Assembly: GCF_050875635.1 (NCBI RefSeq)
Contig: NZ_JBPAOH010000027.1
Location: 4,301 to 68,300, forward strand
Direction of reading: 5' to 3'
Origin: Hassallia sp050875635
GTDB taxonomy: Bacteria > Cyanobacteriota > Cyanobacteriia > Cyanobacteriales > Nostocaceae
DNA length: 64,000 nt
Positions within the stretch are counted from its first letter, which is position 1. Each line of letters opens with the position of its first letter. Positions 61,660 to 64,000 of the stretch are shown in pieces. The position numbers were made by a program, and so were the translations under genes. The notes beneath the pieces are model-generated. The model worked only from the letters and a program-made list of their open reading frames with translations, had not been told where the DNA came from and did not search any database.

Positions 61660-63231
61660 TTAACCCTCAGAACCGATGTGAATGCGGTTTTCAACTTCGG
61701 CAAACTTATCTTCTGCTTGCTGTTCGCTATGCAGTAGGGAAACAACAATCCCGACAATAAACGCTAGGGGGATACTAATTAATCCTGGATTTTTCAGCGG
61801 GAAAATAGCAGCATCATGCTTGAGTATTGTTACTTGAATTGTCGGTGACAAATAAATCAACACTAAAGAAGAAAACGTACCTACTAACATACTCGCTACC
61901 GCACCGTTAGTGGTGAAGCGACGCCAAAGCATCGACATGAGTAAAGCGGGGAAGTTTCCAGAAGCAGCGATCGCAAATGCTAAACCCACCATGTAAGCAA
62001 CATTTTGTCCTTTAAACAAAATACCCAATATTATCGCCAAAGCGCCCAAAAGCACTGTAGCAAAACGAGCGACCCGCAGTTGTTCTGTTTCGTTAGCGTG
62101 ACCTTTTCGCACCACATTCACCCACAAATCGTGAGATAATGCTGCCGCACCGGAAAGCGTTAACCCTGCCACTACCGCCAAAATTGTGGCGAAGGAAACC
62201 GCTGCAATAAAGCCTAAGAAAGCATCACCGCCTAAAAATTGGGCTAACATCGGTGCTGCCATGTTACCACCAGTACCGATTTGCTTAATCGCATCTTGAC
62301 CTACCAATACCATCGCCCCGAAGCCGAGAATGAAGGTAAGCAGGTAAAAAGCGCCAATAAAAGCTGTGGCATATGTTACAGAATTTCGGGCTGCCTTCGC
62401 ATCGGGTACTGTATAAAAACGCATCAAGATGTGAGGTAATCCCGCAGTGCCAAACATCAACGACATTCCTAAAGAGATAGCGTCCCAAGGATCGGAAACT
62501 TGTTTGCCAGGAGCCAATACACCTGTATACTTATCAGCAGCGGCAGCAAATAAAGCGATCGGGTTAAAACCAAATCGTGCTAGCACCAAAATAGCTAGTA
62601 AAATAGTCCCGCCGAGCAACAAAATTGCTTTGATAATTTGCACCCAAGTAGTAGCAATCATTCCGCCGAAAATCACATAAGCCATCATCACGCAACCGAC
62701 GATGACAACAGCTAATTCATATTCAAAACCAAACAGCAGCTTGATTAACTCTCCCGCACCTACCATCTGGGCAATTAAGTAAAAGCTAATCACCGAAAGC
62801 GTACCAATAGCAGCTGCGATTCGTACTGGTGTTTGTCGCAAACGATAAGCCAGCACATCTGCAAAAGTATACTTGCCCAAATTACGCAGAGGTTCCGCAA
62901 TCAGGAACATAACGATGGGCCAGCCCACCAGAAAACCGATAGAATAAATTAAGCCATCAAAGCCGTTGAGTGCTACCAGCCCAGCAATACCTAAAAAGCT
63001 AGCAGCGCTCATAAAGTCACCTGCTAAAGCAAGTCCATTTTGGAAACCGCTGATATTACCGCCAGCCGTGTAAAAGTGCGATGTGGTTTTGGTATGTTTT
63101 GCTGCCCAGTAGGTAATGCCTAAAGAACTAATAACAAAGACAAAGAAGAAAGCGATCGCCAACGGGTTAAAGTGTCCCAGACTGGCAATATTCACTTGAC
63201 CCAGCAGCATATTATAACACAAATTATTCAT
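61660..63231 (-). CDS. actP: Acetate/Na+ symporter ActP-like
   Basis: A sodium/solute symporter (SSS family) of the ActP type, about 523 residues. The N-terminal helix (FNPLAIAFFFVFVISSLGITYWAA) is followed by SHFYTAGGNISGFQNGLALAGDFMSAASFLGIAG, a hallmark of ActP/PanF-like proteins (given as parts), and the core GAGELIKLLFGFEYELAVV. About 13 membrane helices. The frame can be read back through the repeat array to 63495, but ATG at 63231 (MNNLCYN) or 63210 (MLLGQVN) are the plausible starts. The preceding DUF485 gene is its usual partner. Confidence 0.92.
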   Translation of the reverse strand: MNNLCYNMLLGQVNIASLGHFNPLAIAFFFVFVISSLGITYWAAKHTKTTSHFYTAGGNISGFQNGLALAGDFMSAASFLGIAGLVALNGFDGLIYSIGFLVGWPIVMFLIAEPLRNLGKYTFADVLAYRLRQTPVRIAAAIGTLSVISFYLIAQMVGAGELIKLLFGFEYELAVVIVGCVMMAYVIFGGMIATTWVQIIKAILLLGGTILLAILVLARFGFNPIALFAAAADKYTGVLAPGKQVSDPWDAISLGMSLMFGTAGLPHILMRFYTVPDAKAARNSVTYATAFIGAFYLLTFILGFGAMVLVGQDAIKQIGTGGNMAAPMLAQFLGGDAFLGFIAAVSFATILAVVAGLTLSGAAALSHDLWVNVVRKGHANETEQLRVARFATVLLGALAIILGILFKGQNVAYMVGLAFAIAASGNFPALLMSMLWRRFTTNGAVASMLVGTFSSLVLIYLSPTIQVTILKHDAAIFPLKNPGLISIPLAFIVGIVVSLLHSEQQAEDKFAEVENRIHIGSEG

Positions 63232-63492
63232 ATTGGGAATTGGTAATAGGTAATGGGTAATGGGTAATGGGTAATGGGGAATTGGGAATTGGGCATTGGG
63301 AATTGGGAATTGGTAATTGGTAATTGGGCATTGGGCATTGGGCTTTTTGAAGAGGGGAAAAGGGTAAAGGGTAAAGGGAAAAGGTAAAGAAAGAAGAAAT
63401 ATTTTTCCCTTCCCCTTTCCCCCTTTCCCTTTTCCCCTCTTTAAAATCCCCATGCCCCATGCCCCATTCCCCATTTTCCATTCCCCATTACC
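63232..63492. repeat. STRR array between yjcH-like and actP genes
   Basis: Units GGTAATG/GGGAATT (63232-63345), then AAAGGG/GGTAAAG units (63350-63390), then CCCTTTCC and CCCCATGC units to about 63490. It abuts the actP start and the yjcH-like stop. Confidence 0.85.
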
Positions 63493-63499
63493 CATTCCC

Positions 63500-63775
63500 T
63501 CACTTTTGCGTCAGCCTTGCGACTTTACGATCGTAAATGTTATTTGCCCAGCGCACGTAGATAAAAATTAATACCCATGCAGAAATGATTACCAGCGCCC
63601 CCAATAAAATACCGAGGCTGAGTCCGGGAACTACCAACGAACCCAGCAGAGGTTTGTTGAACGCAATCAGCAGAATGAAGCCAAAGTAGATAAACATCAT
63701 GACTCCAGTCAGTATCAGCGATACTCGCCAGCGTTCAGCCGCCAGAGATTGGAGAGCTTTTGTGCGATCGTCCAT
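63500..63775 (-). CDS. yjcH: DUF485 (YjcH-like) membrane protein
   Basis: A 91-residue inner-membrane protein of the DUF485 family (MDDRTKALQSLAAERWRVSL, two helices MMFIYFGFILLIAF and LVVPGLSLGILLGALVIIS, YVRWANNIYDRKVARL). In enterobacteria yjcH lies directly upstream of actP and the pair is cotranscribed with acs; here the order is kept but a 260-base repeat array separates them. ATG at 63775 with upstream region 63776-64000 holding nothing further recognised. Confidence 0.92.
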   Translation of the reverse strand: MDDRTKALQSLAAERWRVSLILTGVMMFIYFGFILLIAFNKPLLGSLVVPGLSLGILLGALVIISAWVLIFIYVRWANNIYDRKVARLTQK

Positions 63776-64000
63776 GTCTTGCTTTGCGACGAATGAAGAT
63801 TAGGTCAGATTTTCTCATTGAATCTGATTTTTATGCCATTTTCTTAAAAATTATTTAGTAAATATATTGCTATTTCAAGTAACAAATTAACCTCAAAAGG
63901 TGAAGTTATTCGTAGTCAGCATGAATAGCGCTTATTTGTCTACTCAAATCTCGCTAAAAGCCTGAAAATATGTTTTACACATACGCTACATAAACTTATA

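Overview
The window looks like chromosomal DNA of a filamentous, Nostocales-type cyanobacterium. The octamer GCGATCGC (HIP1) is scattered through genes and gaps. Short heptamer-like tandem repeat arrays (STRR type) fill many intergenic spaces. The gene content is also cyanobacterial: thioredoxin reductase fused to thioredoxin (NTRC), PII with a serine at position 49, a DUF4327-like protein, a cyanobacterial type IV pilin, and many PAS/GAF/CHASE sensor kinases. No rRNA, CRISPR array or complete prophage was seen. One tRNA (Met, CAT) is present.

Layout. 1-3.3 kb: a cut-off ROK sugar kinase, a lone DppC-type permease and NTRC. 3.5-13.1 kb: a surface and glycosylation block, with a type IV pilin, a TPR-SPINDLY O-GlcNAc-transferase-like protein and a convergent 2048-residue protein that joins several glycosyltransferase domains, a methyltransferase-like domain, TPRs and a second SPINDLY domain. 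14-20 kb: signalling, with an FHA-zinc-ribbon Ser/Thr kinase, a zinc-ribbon PP2C phosphatase and a PAS histidine kinase. 20-24.1 kb: a pseudouridine synthase, a possible toxin-tail/DUF4279 pair, a DUF6888/DUF6887-like pair and thiC behind a TPP riboswitch. 24.1-27.5 kb: accessory DNA, with a TnpB remnant, an acyl carrier protein with a rearranged 5' end, and a GC-richer LysR / NAD(P)-binding / YciI-like cluster. 27.5-31.7 kb: a TerB-dynamin-like GTPase divergent from an unknown membrane coiled-coil protein. 32-37.7 kb: a CHASE/GAF hybrid kinase with its GGDEF response regulator.

38-45.7 kb: mostly housekeeping (pyrE, tRNA-Met, CorC/HlyC transporter, queC, Gfo/Idh/MocA oxidoreductase, DedA). 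45.9-47.6 kb: a ParM-like actin followed by a small ribbon-helix-helix/coiled-coil protein. 47.9-49.9 kb: a compact three-gene cassette of unknown function whose middle gene has a one-base frameshift. 50-58 kb: phosphohexomutase, rdgB, glnB, thiD, a HAD-HerA-like fusion and an RNase D-like exonuclease. 58.5-64 kb: a TPR lipoprotein, an APH-fold kinase next to a RIO-like kinase, a 25-codon ORF with a perfect Shine-Dalgarno and tandem terminators, and a yjcH-actP-like acetate symporter pair split by a repeat array.

The best candidates for undescribed biology are the 47.9-49.9 kb cassette, the TerB-dynamin locus, the ParM/RHH pair, the giant glycosyltransferase, the HAD-HerA fusion and the tiny gene at 61.5 kb. 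A window-wide theme is that STRR arrays sit directly against start or stop codons, and that palindromic repeat sequence also appears in frame inside protein genes. All functional calls rest on motifs and family memory; no database search was run.
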